DNA from: Deltaproteobacteria bacterium
GTDB lineage: Bacteria > Desulfobacterota > Desulfobacteria > Desulfobacterales > ETH-SRB1
Reading direction: 5' to 3'
Length of the DNA stretch: 6,793 nt
Assembly: GCA_030627405.1 (NCBI GenBank)
Contig: DAOUSD010000090.1
Coordinates: forward strand, 1-6,793
A model generated the notes under the pieces. The model was given only the letters and a program-made list of their open reading frames with translations, searched no databases and was not told the DNA's origin. Position 1 is the stretch's first letter. The number at the start of each line of letters is the position of its first letter. Shown piece after piece: positions 1 to 5,214 of this stretch. A program made the translations under genes and the position numbers.

Positions 1-162
1 AAGACAGGCAGATGCAGTAATCAAAAAATTGGGGAATTGTTCAATATTACCTATTCATCGGTTAGCCGGAGAGTCAGTCATGTTAACGTGCAATTAAAAA
101 CAAGTGACAATTGCAGGATCAAGAGGTTTTATAAAAAACTAAATGAAATAATCAAGGTCTGA
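1..162 (+). CDS. C-terminal tail of a REP-associated (Y1-type) transposase-like protein, partial
   Basis: Frame 1 is open from the left edge to a TGA at 160-162, giving 53 residues (starts KTGRCSNQKIGELF, ends KLNEIIKV). The pattern TGxxxNQxIGxLFxITYSSVSRRV is a helix-turn-helix like the DnaA-C-type domain found at the C-terminus of many REP-associated tyrosine transposases (RAYT, Y1_Tnp family). The catalytic HUH and Tyr residues would lie outside the window and cannot be seen. The stop codon sits inside a small palindrome, GGTC-T-GACC (156-164), a context I recall from such elements. It is the only gene on the plus strand and faces trmL convergently. Family call is moderate: only the tail is visible, and an unrelated HTH protein is possible. 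Confidence 0.6.
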   Translation, partial: KTGRCSNQKIGELFNITYSSVSRRVSHVNVQLKTSDNCRIKRFYKKLNEIIKV

Positions 163-249
163 CCCCAAATATACCAAATATAGGACACTTAACTTATTTG
201 CCGGTTAGTGAATATTTTTTATCGCTTTAGCCCGTTTCGTCCCCGTTCC

Positions 250-726
250 TTAAAGTATGCGAAGACTTTCATACAGCGCTATTCCTGCCACGGTAGAAAG
301 ATTGAGGCATCTTATCTCGTCTGATATGGGGATATGGTAGGTAGCGTCTTTATACATGGACAGGATTGATCGGGGTAGTCCTTTTGTTTCAGAACCAAAG
401 ATAAGAAAAAGCCTTTCCGAAGATGGCATTGACCAGAATGGCTTATCCCCGTTCTTTGTAAACAAAACAACTTCTTCTTTAAGAGGTTTTATCTTATTCT
501 TAAAGTCTGCAAAATTGTCCCATACAGAAAGTTTTACTTTAGGCCAATAATCTAAACCGGCTCTTTTAACCTGTTTGCTTTCAAGAGAAAATCCCAGCGG
601 CTTTATAAGATGAAGAAAGGCATTTGCTCCAAGGCATGTGCGGCCTATGTTGCCTGTGTTCCAGTGTACTTCCGGCGATACCAGGACTACATGGCGTTCG
701 AAATTATTAGAAATAGATTTGCTCAT
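250..726 (-). CDS. trmL: tRNA (cytidine(34)-2'-O)-methyltransferase, SPOUT family (TrmL-like)
   Basis: This 158-residue protein has the normal length of TrmL, a SPOUT (trefoil-knot) enzyme that uses S-adenosylmethionine to 2'-O-methylate the wobble nucleotide of certain leucine tRNAs in the cytoplasm. Visible motifs are NTGNIGRTC (residues 24-31) in the N-terminal strand-helix, FGSETKGLP (110-118) forming the knot and cofactor site, and CLNLSTVAGIALYE (140-153), the C-terminal knot signature with the Asn-Leu-Ser core. The ATG at 726 gives the expected N-terminus, but no clear Shine-Dalgarno is seen upstream. It is the last gene of the minus-strand series. It has no evident link to selenium chemistry apart from being a tRNA modification gene and is probably a neighbour by chance. 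Another SpoU/TrmH-type methyltransferase is the main alternative, but length and motifs favour TrmL. Confidence 0.88.
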   Translation of the reverse strand: MSKSISNNFERHVVLVSPEVHWNTGNIGRTCLGANAFLHLIKPLGFSLESKQVKRAGLDYWPKVKLSVWDNFADFKNKIKPLKEEVVLFTKNGDKPFWSMPSSERLFLIFGSETKGLPRSILSMYKDATYHIPISDEIRCLNLSTVAGIALYESLRIL

Positions 727-752
727 AATTCGTAACCGTTTAAGGTTTATGT

Positions 753-833
753 CTCAGGATTCACGGTTGGTTGTCTTGATATCTTCATCGCTTTCTAACC
801 TCGAACCGTGAACCATAGAACTTTGAACCTGAG
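753..833. repeat. Imperfect inverted repeat with degenerate 7-base units
   Basis: The gap between trmL and the zinc-ribbon gene holds an interrupted inverted repeat. Outer arms are CTCAGG (753-758) and CCTGAG (828-833); inner arms are TTCACGGTT (760-768) and AACCGTGAA (804-812). The right side also reads as a decayed row of GAACCNT-like units (GAAC at 803, 810, 818 and 825). The same core, AACCGTGAACC, recurs in opposite orientation in the array at 1162-1196. As RNA from either strand it could fold. No U-run follows the arms, so I do not call a terminator. Confidence 0.6.
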
Positions 834-836
834 TAG

Positions 837-1151
837 TTACTTAATAAGTTTGCCGCAAAAAGGGCAGTATTTGAAATCTTTATTTAAGGTCTTTCCACAG
901 TTTTTGCACTTAATATCCTGTCCGCCTGACCAGGGATTATAGCCTTCTCCATAATTACTTACATTTTTTTCACACCTTTCGCACATGATAAAAGGCTCGC
1001 CTTTTTTGACCCTGAATAAAGGAATAAAAAACAGGTTAAAATAGTGATCCACTCTTTTATAATATGCCTGAGCAAGCCCGCAAACAGGACATATCCCTGG
1101 ATTATTATCTATGGTTATTGTTTTCGGTGATATGCCGGCTATCAAAAACAT
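837..1151 (-). CDS. Small protein with two zinc ribbons (zinc_ribbon_15-like plus C-terminal ribbon)
   Basis: This 104-residue, soluble-looking protein starts MFLIAGISPKT, a start typical of zinc-ribbon family proteins of the PF17032 (zinc_ribbon_15) type. The first ribbon is CPVCG (residues about 21-25) paired with CERCE (about 57-61), separated by the hydrophobic FNLFFIPLFRVKKG stretch characteristic of this family. The second, at the C-terminus, is CKNCG paired with CPFCG, like ribbons of the DZR/zinc_ribbon_2 type. All eight metal-binding cysteines are present. Function is unknown; such proteins may bind nucleic acid or other proteins. The ATG at 1151 has no recognisable Shine-Dalgarno: a 7-base repeat array lies just upstream. 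It sits 50 bases after selD and 110 bases before trmL. Co-transcription with selD is possible. Confidence 0.75.
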   Translation of the reverse strand: MFLIAGISPKTITIDNNPGICPVCGLAQAYYKRVDHYFNLFFIPLFRVKKGEPFIMCERCEKNVSNYGEGYNPWSGGQDIKCKNCGKTLNKDFKYCPFCGKLIK

Positions 1152-1161
1152 ATGTCTATTT

Positions 1162-1196
1162 ACGGTTCACGGTTTACGGTTTACGGTTCACGGTTG
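1162..1196. repeat. Tandem array of five 7-base units (ACGGTTN)
   Basis: Five uninterrupted units share ACGGTT with a variable seventh base: ACGGTTC (1162), ACGGTTT (1169), ACGGTTT (1176), ACGGTTC (1183), ACGGTTG (1190). The array fills most of the 50-base gap between the selD stop and the ATG of the zinc-ribbon gene. It therefore lies where the ribosome site of that gene would be. The exact 7-base period links it in style to the TTAGCNN arrays on the other side of selD. Confidence 0.9.
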
Positions 1197-1201
1197 CAGT
1201 T

Positions 1202-2254
1202 CTATTTAATAACTATTCTTCTCTTTGGTTTAGATAAAACTTCTCCTATAATAGCTGCATCCATACCTTTATTTTTTAGTCTGATGAGAAGATCATCTGC
1301 GCTTTTGGTATCAACACATATCAGCAGCCCTCCGGATGTCTGGGGATCGTATAGAATATCCAGAACAGCCTGTTTTACAGAAGGAGAAATATCGACCATA
1401 CACTCACGGAACTCCCTGTTTTTATAAGCTCCGGCAGGCACAAGCCCCATTGCCGCATAATCAAAGGCTTCAGGAATTATCGGTATTTTTTCAGACCAGA
1501 GGCCGATTCCAAAGTCGGAACCGACAACCATTTCAGCAACATGACCTATCAGGCCAAAACCGGTAATATCGGTGCAGGCGTGAACAGAAAAGCCTTCCAT
1601 TATTTGAGCTGCATCGCGGTTAAGTGCGGCCATAAGATGTGTAACAAATTTTATGACTTCCCTGGAAGCAAGCCCCCCCTTAATAGCTGTATTAACAATC
1701 CCGGTGCCAAGCGGCTTGGTAAGTATCAGTCGATCTCCAATTGTTAGATTTTTCTTTGTGAGGATTCGATCAGGATGGACAAAACCGGTGACGGACAAAC
1801 CGTATTTCAACTCTTTGTCCTCCACACTGTGTCCTCCTACCAGAACTACATCCGCCTCCTTCATCTTGTCCAGGCCGCCCTGTATGATTTTACGGAGGAT
1901 GGAAATATCCATCTCTTTTATCGGAAATGCCACAATATTCATGGCCGTCTTGGGAATACCGCCCATTGCATAGACATCGCTTAAGGCATTGGCAGCCGCT
2001 ATTTGTCCAAACCAGTATGGATCATCAACAATCGGGGTGAAAAAATCCACGGTCTGGATAATGGCAATATCATCCGTGATTTTATAAACTCCTGCGTCGT
2101 CCATACTATCCATACCTACGATAAGATTTGGATCAGTAGGAAATTCCATCCCGCAAAGCGCCCTCTCCAGGTCCCCTGGAGGCAATTTTGATGCTCACCC
2201 AGAACCTGTAACGGTCTCCGTAAGGCGAAGCTTCTTTGCTTTTTCTTCTACCAT
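1202..2254 (-). CDS. selD: Selenide, water dikinase (selenophosphate synthetase) with selenocysteine at the active site
   Basis: SelD makes selenophosphate from selenide and ATP in the cytoplasm; selenophosphate is the donor for selenocysteine and 2-selenouridine. With the start at ATG 2254 the protein is 350 residues (E. coli SelD is 347) and contains one in-frame TGA at 2195-2197, codon 20. It reads GSG-U-ASKLPPGDLE, so Sec20 takes the place of the catalytic Cys17 of E. coli, and Lys23 matches its Lys20 with the same +3 spacing. Further motifs are SMDDAGVY (Asp52/53, metal-ATP), NALSDVYAMGG (Asp93), LTKPLGTG, TDITGFGLIGH and DPQTSGGLL near the end, all standard for SelD. The start is supported by AGGGA seven bases upstream. 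Starting after the TGA (TTG at 2185) would remove both catalytic residues. A SECIS-like hairpin follows the TGA. It is separated from the yedF-HAD train by 240 bases and may have its own promoter. Confidence 0.95.
2165..2181 (-). promoter_or_regulatory. Bacterial SECIS-like hairpin for UGA recoding in selD
   Basis: In the selD mRNA a perfect 7-base-pair stem, CTCCAGG with CCTGGAG, closes a GGA loop. The loop begins 20 bases after the UGA (2195-2197) and its first two bases are G. This fits the described bacterial SECIS layout: a small apical loop 16-37 bases after the UGA with a G among its first two positions. It lies inside the coding sequence, as bacterial SECIS elements do, and would recruit SelB with Sec-tRNA. 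The hairpin is seen directly; SelB binding is inferred. Confidence 0.82.
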
Positions 2255-2261
2255 TTTTTAT

Positions 2262-2266
2262 TCCCT
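2262..2266 (-). promoter_or_regulatory. Ribosome binding site that decides the selD start
   Basis: AGGGA lies seven bases upstream of ATG 2254 on the minus strand. It supports a start 19 codons ahead of the in-frame UGA. No comparable site precedes the TTG at 2185. Confidence 0.7.
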
Positions 2267-2284
2267 TTTAACTAAGATGAGCGA

Positions 2285-2312
2285 TTAGCTGTTAGCAATT
2301 AGCTGTTAGCTC
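2285..2312. repeat. Left arm: four 7-base units TTAGCNN
   Basis: Units are TTAGCTG (2285), TTAGCAA (2292), TTAGCTG (2299) and TTAGCTC (2306), with exact 7-base spacing. They lie just upstream of the selD ribosome site. The array is the inverted counterpart of that at 2397-2427, so together they make a roughly 145-base element with complementary ends. Confidence 0.88.
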
Positions 2313-2344
2313 TTATTATCTCAGGTGGTTACCAGCGATTCGAT

Positions 2345-2363
2345 TTTCACCCATTGGGTGAAA
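2345..2363. repeat. Perfect 8-base-pair hairpin between the two heptamer arms
   Basis: TTTCACCC (2345-2352) and GGGTGAAA (2356-2363) form a perfect stem around the loop ATT. It lies near the middle of the inverted-repeat element, about 90 bases upstream of the selD start. It could be an operator-like site for a dimeric regulator or a structured part of the selD leader. No U-run follows it on either strand, so it does not look like an intrinsic terminator. Confidence 0.5.
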
Positions 2364-2388
2364 TGTTGACCTTTAGCAATATATTGAA

Positions 2389-2394
2389 ATTATA
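2389..2394 (-). promoter_or_regulatory. Possible -10 box (TATAAT) for selD
   Basis: A consensus TATAAT reads toward selD right at the edge of the right-hand heptamer array. It would give a leader of roughly 130 bases carrying the central hairpin and the left array. No good -35 hexamer is found at 16-18 bases upstream, where the sequence is repeat DNA. The call is therefore weak. Confidence 0.25.
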
Positions 2395-2396
2395 GT

Positions 2397-2427
2397 GCTA
2401 ACTGCTAAAAGCTAACTGCTAAAAGCT
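2397..2427. repeat. Right arm: four 7-base units GCTAANN
   Basis: Units are GCTAACT (2397), GCTAAAA (2404), GCTAACT (2411) and GCTAAAA (2418), followed by GCT. On the minus strand these read as TTAGC-type units, that is, the inverted form of the array at 2285-2312. A perfect palindrome CTCAATTGAG (2426-2435) overlaps the end of the array. Confidence 0.88.
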
Positions 2428-2494
2428 CAATTGAGGTATGATTGACTTGAAAGTCCAAAGTTTTCGTAACATACTGAAATAATACAACCACAAA

Positions 2495-2965
2495 TCATGA
2501 GCGCAAGGTAGCTGTCAAACGCATCTGGTTGCTGATGAGGTCAAGCGCAAACAATATGTCGGTTACCACAACGTCTGCAGACAAAACAGCAGAGACGGCC
2601 GCGCCTTCATCCTGCACAACCGCTATGCCAAGAGCCGCCTTTTTTAGCATCATACCATCGTTGCGGCCGTTTCCGATGCATACCGCTCTGTCCGCGCCCA
2701 GCCTATCTACATATTCCATTTTGGCTTTATCCTGAGCCTCAACCGACAAGACATGTATCTTGCATGGAATATCCGAGAGCTTTTTCTCGACCCCTCCAAA
2801 AGTGTCTGCTGTCAGGACGTGGATTTCGACGTGCCGCGCAAGGGCGATTAAACGTTCTTTTACCCCTTGAACTGGTTGGCCGTCAACAGCTATCGTGCCG
2901 TTATAATCCAAAATCAGGCGCTCAAGCCGCAATCTACCAAAACCAGGTATGTCTATTTCGATCAT
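2495..2965 (-). CDS. Small HAD-superfamily protein ('soluble P-type ATPase' type)
   Basis: This 156-residue protein has the haloacid dehalogenase core without an obvious cap, resembling the soluble P-type ATPase-like group (COG4087). Motif I is LDYNGT (Asp20 nucleophile), motif II LTAD (Thr52), the motif III lysine is among Lys80/Lys82, and motif IV is GNGRND (98-103, with Asp103). Two usual acids are changed: the residue two after the nucleophile is Asn22, not Asp, and motif IV has Asn99 where GDGxND is common. The first change also occurs in P-type ATPases, which have Thr there, so phosphotransfer is possible but an ordinary phosphatase mechanism is doubtful. The start at ATG 2965 has AAGGTG eight bases upstream and lies 12 bases after the yedF stop. 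It is the last gene of the train. Substrate is unknown. Confidence 0.8.
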   Translation of the reverse strand: MIEIDIPGFGRLRLERLILDYNGTIAVDGQPVQGVKERLIALARHVEIHVLTADTFGGVEKKLSDIPCKIHVLSVEAQDKAKMEYVDRLGADRAVCIGNGRNDGMMLKKAALGIAVVQDEGAAVSAVLSADVVVTDILFALDLISNQMRLTATLRS

Positions 2966-2977
2966 GATGAACGCACC

Positions 2978-3574
2978 TTAGATATTAATCACCTTGTCGG
3001 CCAGTTGCATGGCTGTCACAATATCAAGCATGTTGGTTGTTTCTCCTACCTGTTTTTCATCCAGCAAATCAAAATGGGTAAGGCAGGTTCCGCAGACCAT
3101 GATATGAAGCCCATCCTTTTCGTATGCTTGAAGAACCGGTAATACTTCAGAACCCTTAATTGTGAGTTTAACGCCGTTGTTCACAAAAACCAGCCGCCAT
3201 AGTTCGGATCCCATTTCTTTTAGTGTCCTGATGTAACTAATCATGAGTTTTAAACCAAGCTCGTCATCGCCAAAGCCCATGCGATCAGTAGCCAGCATGA
3301 CCATGATTCTCTTTACATCGGTTCTTGTTTTCTCATCAATTGAAACTTCAGGAGAAACACCCTCTTTACGCTTCCCTGTGACGTGAAAGTCGCTTCCCTC
3401 CTCTTGTACAGAGGTTTCATAGTTCCGGGATTCTAAAAACCGGCAAACATTTTGTCTGGATGCCTCATTATCAATGATAACCTTGATTACATTCGGATTT
3501 GCTTCTTCGATGGCTGCTTTTGTCTGCAATACCGGAGCCGGACAGGCCAGGCCCCTGGCATCAATCTCTCTCAT
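2978..3574 (-). CDS. yedF: Selenium metabolism protein YedF (TusA domain plus DsrE-like domain)
   Basis: A 198-residue protein of the type annotated as sulfurtransferase-like selenium metabolism protein YedF. Residues 1-70 are a TusA/SirA domain with the signature DARGLACPAPVLQTK, where Cys11 is the expected persulfide or perselenide carrier. After a linker, residues about 88-198 form a DsrE-like domain: MLATDRMGFGDDELGLKLM, then FVNNGVKLT, and VCGTCLTHF with Cys161 and Cys164. The two-domain order and the GTC motif are characteristic of YedF. The likely role is to receive or hand on selenium (or sulfur) near SelD, but the exact reaction is not established. AAGGAG lies five bases upstream of ATG 3574. 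The gene begins 16 bases after the 66-residue zinc-ribbon gene and is followed at 12 bases by the HAD gene. Confidence 0.93.
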   Translation of the reverse strand: MREIDARGLACPAPVLQTKAAIEEANPNVIKVIIDNEASRQNVCRFLESRNYETSVQEEGSDFHVTGKRKEGVSPEVSIDEKTRTDVKRIMVMLATDRMGFGDDELGLKLMISYIRTLKEMGSELWRLVFVNNGVKLTIKGSEVLPVLQAYEKDGLHIMVCGTCLTHFDLLDEKQVGETTNMLDIVTAMQLADKVINI

Positions 3575-3590
3575 TTTTTCTCCTTAAACT

Positions 3591-3791
3591 CTACGTAAAG
3601 GGACACACAAGTTCATTTACGTCAAAAATATGTTTCTCCCCGCAAAATGGACATGGAGATAAAAGTTCAACCTTTGCATCCCAGGTTTTGTTGCCGGAAC
3701 CGTCTATCAAGACTCCTCGATCATCGATAATCCTGAACCGATCACTTTCAAAAATTTTATTATGCTCCTGACAAACAAAGGTAAACTTCAT
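3591..3791 (-). CDS. 66-residue zinc-ribbon-like protein of unknown function
   Basis: The protein has Cys7 and His10 near the start (FVCQEH) and a compact CPFCGEKHIFDVNELVC motif (Cys47, Cys50, His54, Cys62). This suggests one small zinc ribbon or treble-clef-like site, or possibly a redox or Se/S-binding centre. It has no signal peptide or membrane segment. Its ATG overlaps the kinase stop as ATGA (3788-3791), so translational coupling is very likely, and yedF starts 16 bases after its stop. An AAGG lies about ten bases upstream of the start. Tight coupling on both sides argues that it is a real gene with a role in the same process. I do not recognise a named family. Confidence 0.72.
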   Translation of the reverse strand: MKFTFVCQEHNKIFESDRFRIIDDRGVLIDGSGNKTWDAKVELLSPCPFCGEKHIFDVNELVCPFT

Positions 3792-4672
3792 TTTTTGGTT
3801 GCCTTACCGGTTACCTTTTCCTGTAGAATCTCCTCCAGCGCTCCCGGTATCCGGCGTATTATCTCTATCACCTGAGTTGCCGGAGTCGGCCGGGCATAAT
3901 ATCCGGCTAATCGATTTGCCTTTGTAGCAACAATCGCGGCTTTGCTGATTTCCATTCCCGATTCAATCAAGGCTGCTGCAATGCCGGTAAGTGTATCCCC
4001 TGTGCCGCCTATAGCCTCCATGGCCTCACAGGAAGGAGCGTTGACCGTTGCCTTAATCCCATCCCGGTCAGCCAGGTAATCCTTTTCTCCCTTTACAAGG
4101 AGAAAGCGCGAAGCATTTTTATGTAGATACGCGCGTTTAATCAGATCCGGCACACGCTTTTCATCCTGAAGAATAAAGCCCCGTGTGTAAAACGGATGAG
4201 GCGCTGCTTCATCTGCCAGAAAGGCCAGCTCGCCTGCATCGGGTGTAAACAGATCATATGCAGCGGCCTGACCGCTCATCTTGGCTGCATACATAAATCC
4301 GGCATCTGCAATCAGAACAGGCTGTTTTACCATTTCTTTTATAGCAAATAAAACACGATTGTGCCAGTCTACATCCGGCTGAAGATAATGAAATGTGATG
4401 GCAGAAAACTCGGATCGACCAAGATTCTTAGTCAGATATTCATAAAGATTTCGGCTGCCCTTTCCCAAGCCAATGTCTCCAACGAGATACCCAAAAACTT
4501 CCAATTGTCCCAGCGCTTCTCCGGTTTTGACAGCCGCGGCCAGCAGGGCCGGAGTTCCGCGGTTAACATGGATCTGCTTTCCCTGGATGCAGATTTTATC
4601 GTCTTTTAGACTGACTTTCCCTGTTGTTAGTGGAAACTTTTGGTCAGGAACGGTTCCAACTATGGCAAGCAT
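3788..4672 (-). CDS. Ribokinase-fold protein like NAD(P)H-hydrate dehydratase (YjeF C-terminal domain) or a sugar kinase
   Basis: This 294-residue protein has the ribokinase-superfamily C-terminal signature GGTGDTLTG (222-230), with Asp226 as catalytic base and the anion hole before it. It also has FTPDAGELAFL (142-152), close to the TPHPGE motif of NAD(P)H-hydrate dehydratase, and LLVKGEKDYLAD (191-202), matching the LKG-strand of that family. The N-terminal epimerase domain of bifunctional Nnr is absent. Known family reactions are ADP/ATP-dependent dehydration of damaged NAD(P)H or phosphorylation of small alcohols. Its position inside a selenium cluster suggests a specialised substrate, but this is inference. 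Its start (ATG 4672) overlaps the DUF3343 gene end by 13 bases, with GGAG 11 bases upstream, and its stop overlaps the next start. Plain Nnr housekeeping is the main alternative. Confidence 0.75.
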   Translation of the reverse strand: MLAIVGTVPDQKFPLTTGKVSLKDDKICIQGKQIHVNRGTPALLAAAVKTGEALGQLEVFGYLVGDIGLGKGSRNLYEYLTKNLGRSEFSAITFHYLQPDVDWHNRVLFAIKEMVKQPVLIADAGFMYAAKMSGQAAAYDLFTPDAGELAFLADEAAPHPFYTRGFILQDEKRVPDLIKRAYLHKNASRFLLVKGEKDYLADRDGIKATVNAPSCEAMEAIGGTGDTLTGIAAALIESGMEISKAAIVATKANRLAGYYARPTPATQVIEIIRRIPGALEEILQEKVTGKATKK

Positions 4673-5211
4673 CGGCGTGTCATCTCCTCATAAGCCAGTT
4701 GCAGCGCATATCCGCAGAGAGTATGACCGATTTCCCTTGGCCTGGGGGCATCTTCCAGTGACCTGCCGACCATCTCCCGAGCCAGATAAGGAACATCAGG
4801 ACACCCTCCGCCAGATATATTCACGATGATTTTTGTATCCTTGTCAATGGTTAACTTCATATTAGCTGCCCGAACCATAAGGTATTGGTCAAAGTCCTTA
4901 ATCTGAAAAAGATCAACAGGCCGCAATAGAGGACTGCTGACCGGGACTATTTTCAAAGGCGAAGCTCCGACTTTTTGGAGAGTTCGTACAATGTTCAGCT
5001 CTTCTATAAGCGGAAACTCGATTACCAGGTCGCAGCCACTCTGAATCTCGGGCGGAGGCCCCATAACCCGGATTTTCCATCCTGATGCCTTAAGAACGCT
5101 CTCAGCACGAATTACCTCGCTGGTATGTTCAAATACCAGTATGCCCCTGTCCTTATCAGACTCTGGCGCTTTTTTTTCTTTTTTCGGCTTTAAAAATTCA
5201 AAAAATGACAT
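4660..5211 (-). CDS. DUF3343 (Se/S carrier-like) protein with an extra C-terminal domain
   Basis: The protein has 183 residues. After a Lys-rich start (MSFFEFLKPKKEKK), residues about 22-95 match DUF3343 (PF11823, putative Se/S carrier-like): ILVFEHTSEVIRAESVLKASG, then VMGPPPEIQSGCDLVIEF with Cys60 in the conserved SGC position. DUF3343 proteins are usually only about 80-100 residues. Here about 85 more residues follow (98-183), with ISGGGCPDVPYLA (Cys137) and GHTLCGYALQLAYEE (Cys166), which I do not recognise as a named domain. The start ATG 5211 is three bases after the TusA-like stop and has AAGGA seven bases upstream. The end overlaps the kinase gene by 13 bases. Likely role: cytoplasmic transfer of Se or S through cysteine, with the tail adding a partner-binding or second redox site. 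The role is inferred from the family and its neighbours. Confidence 0.82.
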   Translation of the reverse strand: MSFFEFLKPKKEKKAPESDKDRGILVFEHTSEVIRAESVLKASGWKIRVMGPPPEIQSGCDLVIEFPLIEELNIVRTLQKVGASPLKIVPVSSPLLRPVDLFQIKDFDQYLMVRAANMKLTIDKDTKIIVNISGGGCPDVPYLAREMVGRSLEDAPRPREIGHTLCGYALQLAYEEMTRRCLP

Positions 5212-5214
5212 TTC

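Noticed and set aside
163..249. tRNA or small RNA between the transposase tail and trmL
   Set aside because: No cloverleaf or strong stem is visible; the gap is short and AT-rich.
1162..1196. Heptamer array as a CRISPR remnant or integron site
   Set aside because: The units are contiguous 7-mers with no spacers, no repeat of 25-35 bases and no core site.
1653..1973. Plus-strand 106-residue frame opposite selD
   Set aside because: Antisense shadow of conserved SelD coding sequence with no ribosome site or motif. Similar plus-strand frames across the window were dismissed for the same reason.
2345..2363. TTTCACCC/GGGTGAAA hairpin as an intrinsic terminator
   Set aside because: No U-run on either strand; kept only as a possible operator or leader structure.
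2366..2396. Plus-strand promoter TTGACC ... TATAGT
   Set aside because: The spacer is 19 bases and it would drive transcription antisense to the HAD and yedF genes with no gene to serve.
2426..2435. CTCAATTGAG palindrome followed by CTTTT on the minus strand as a terminator of the HAD operon
   Set aside because: The stem would be at most four base pairs with an impossibly small loop and the T run is short.
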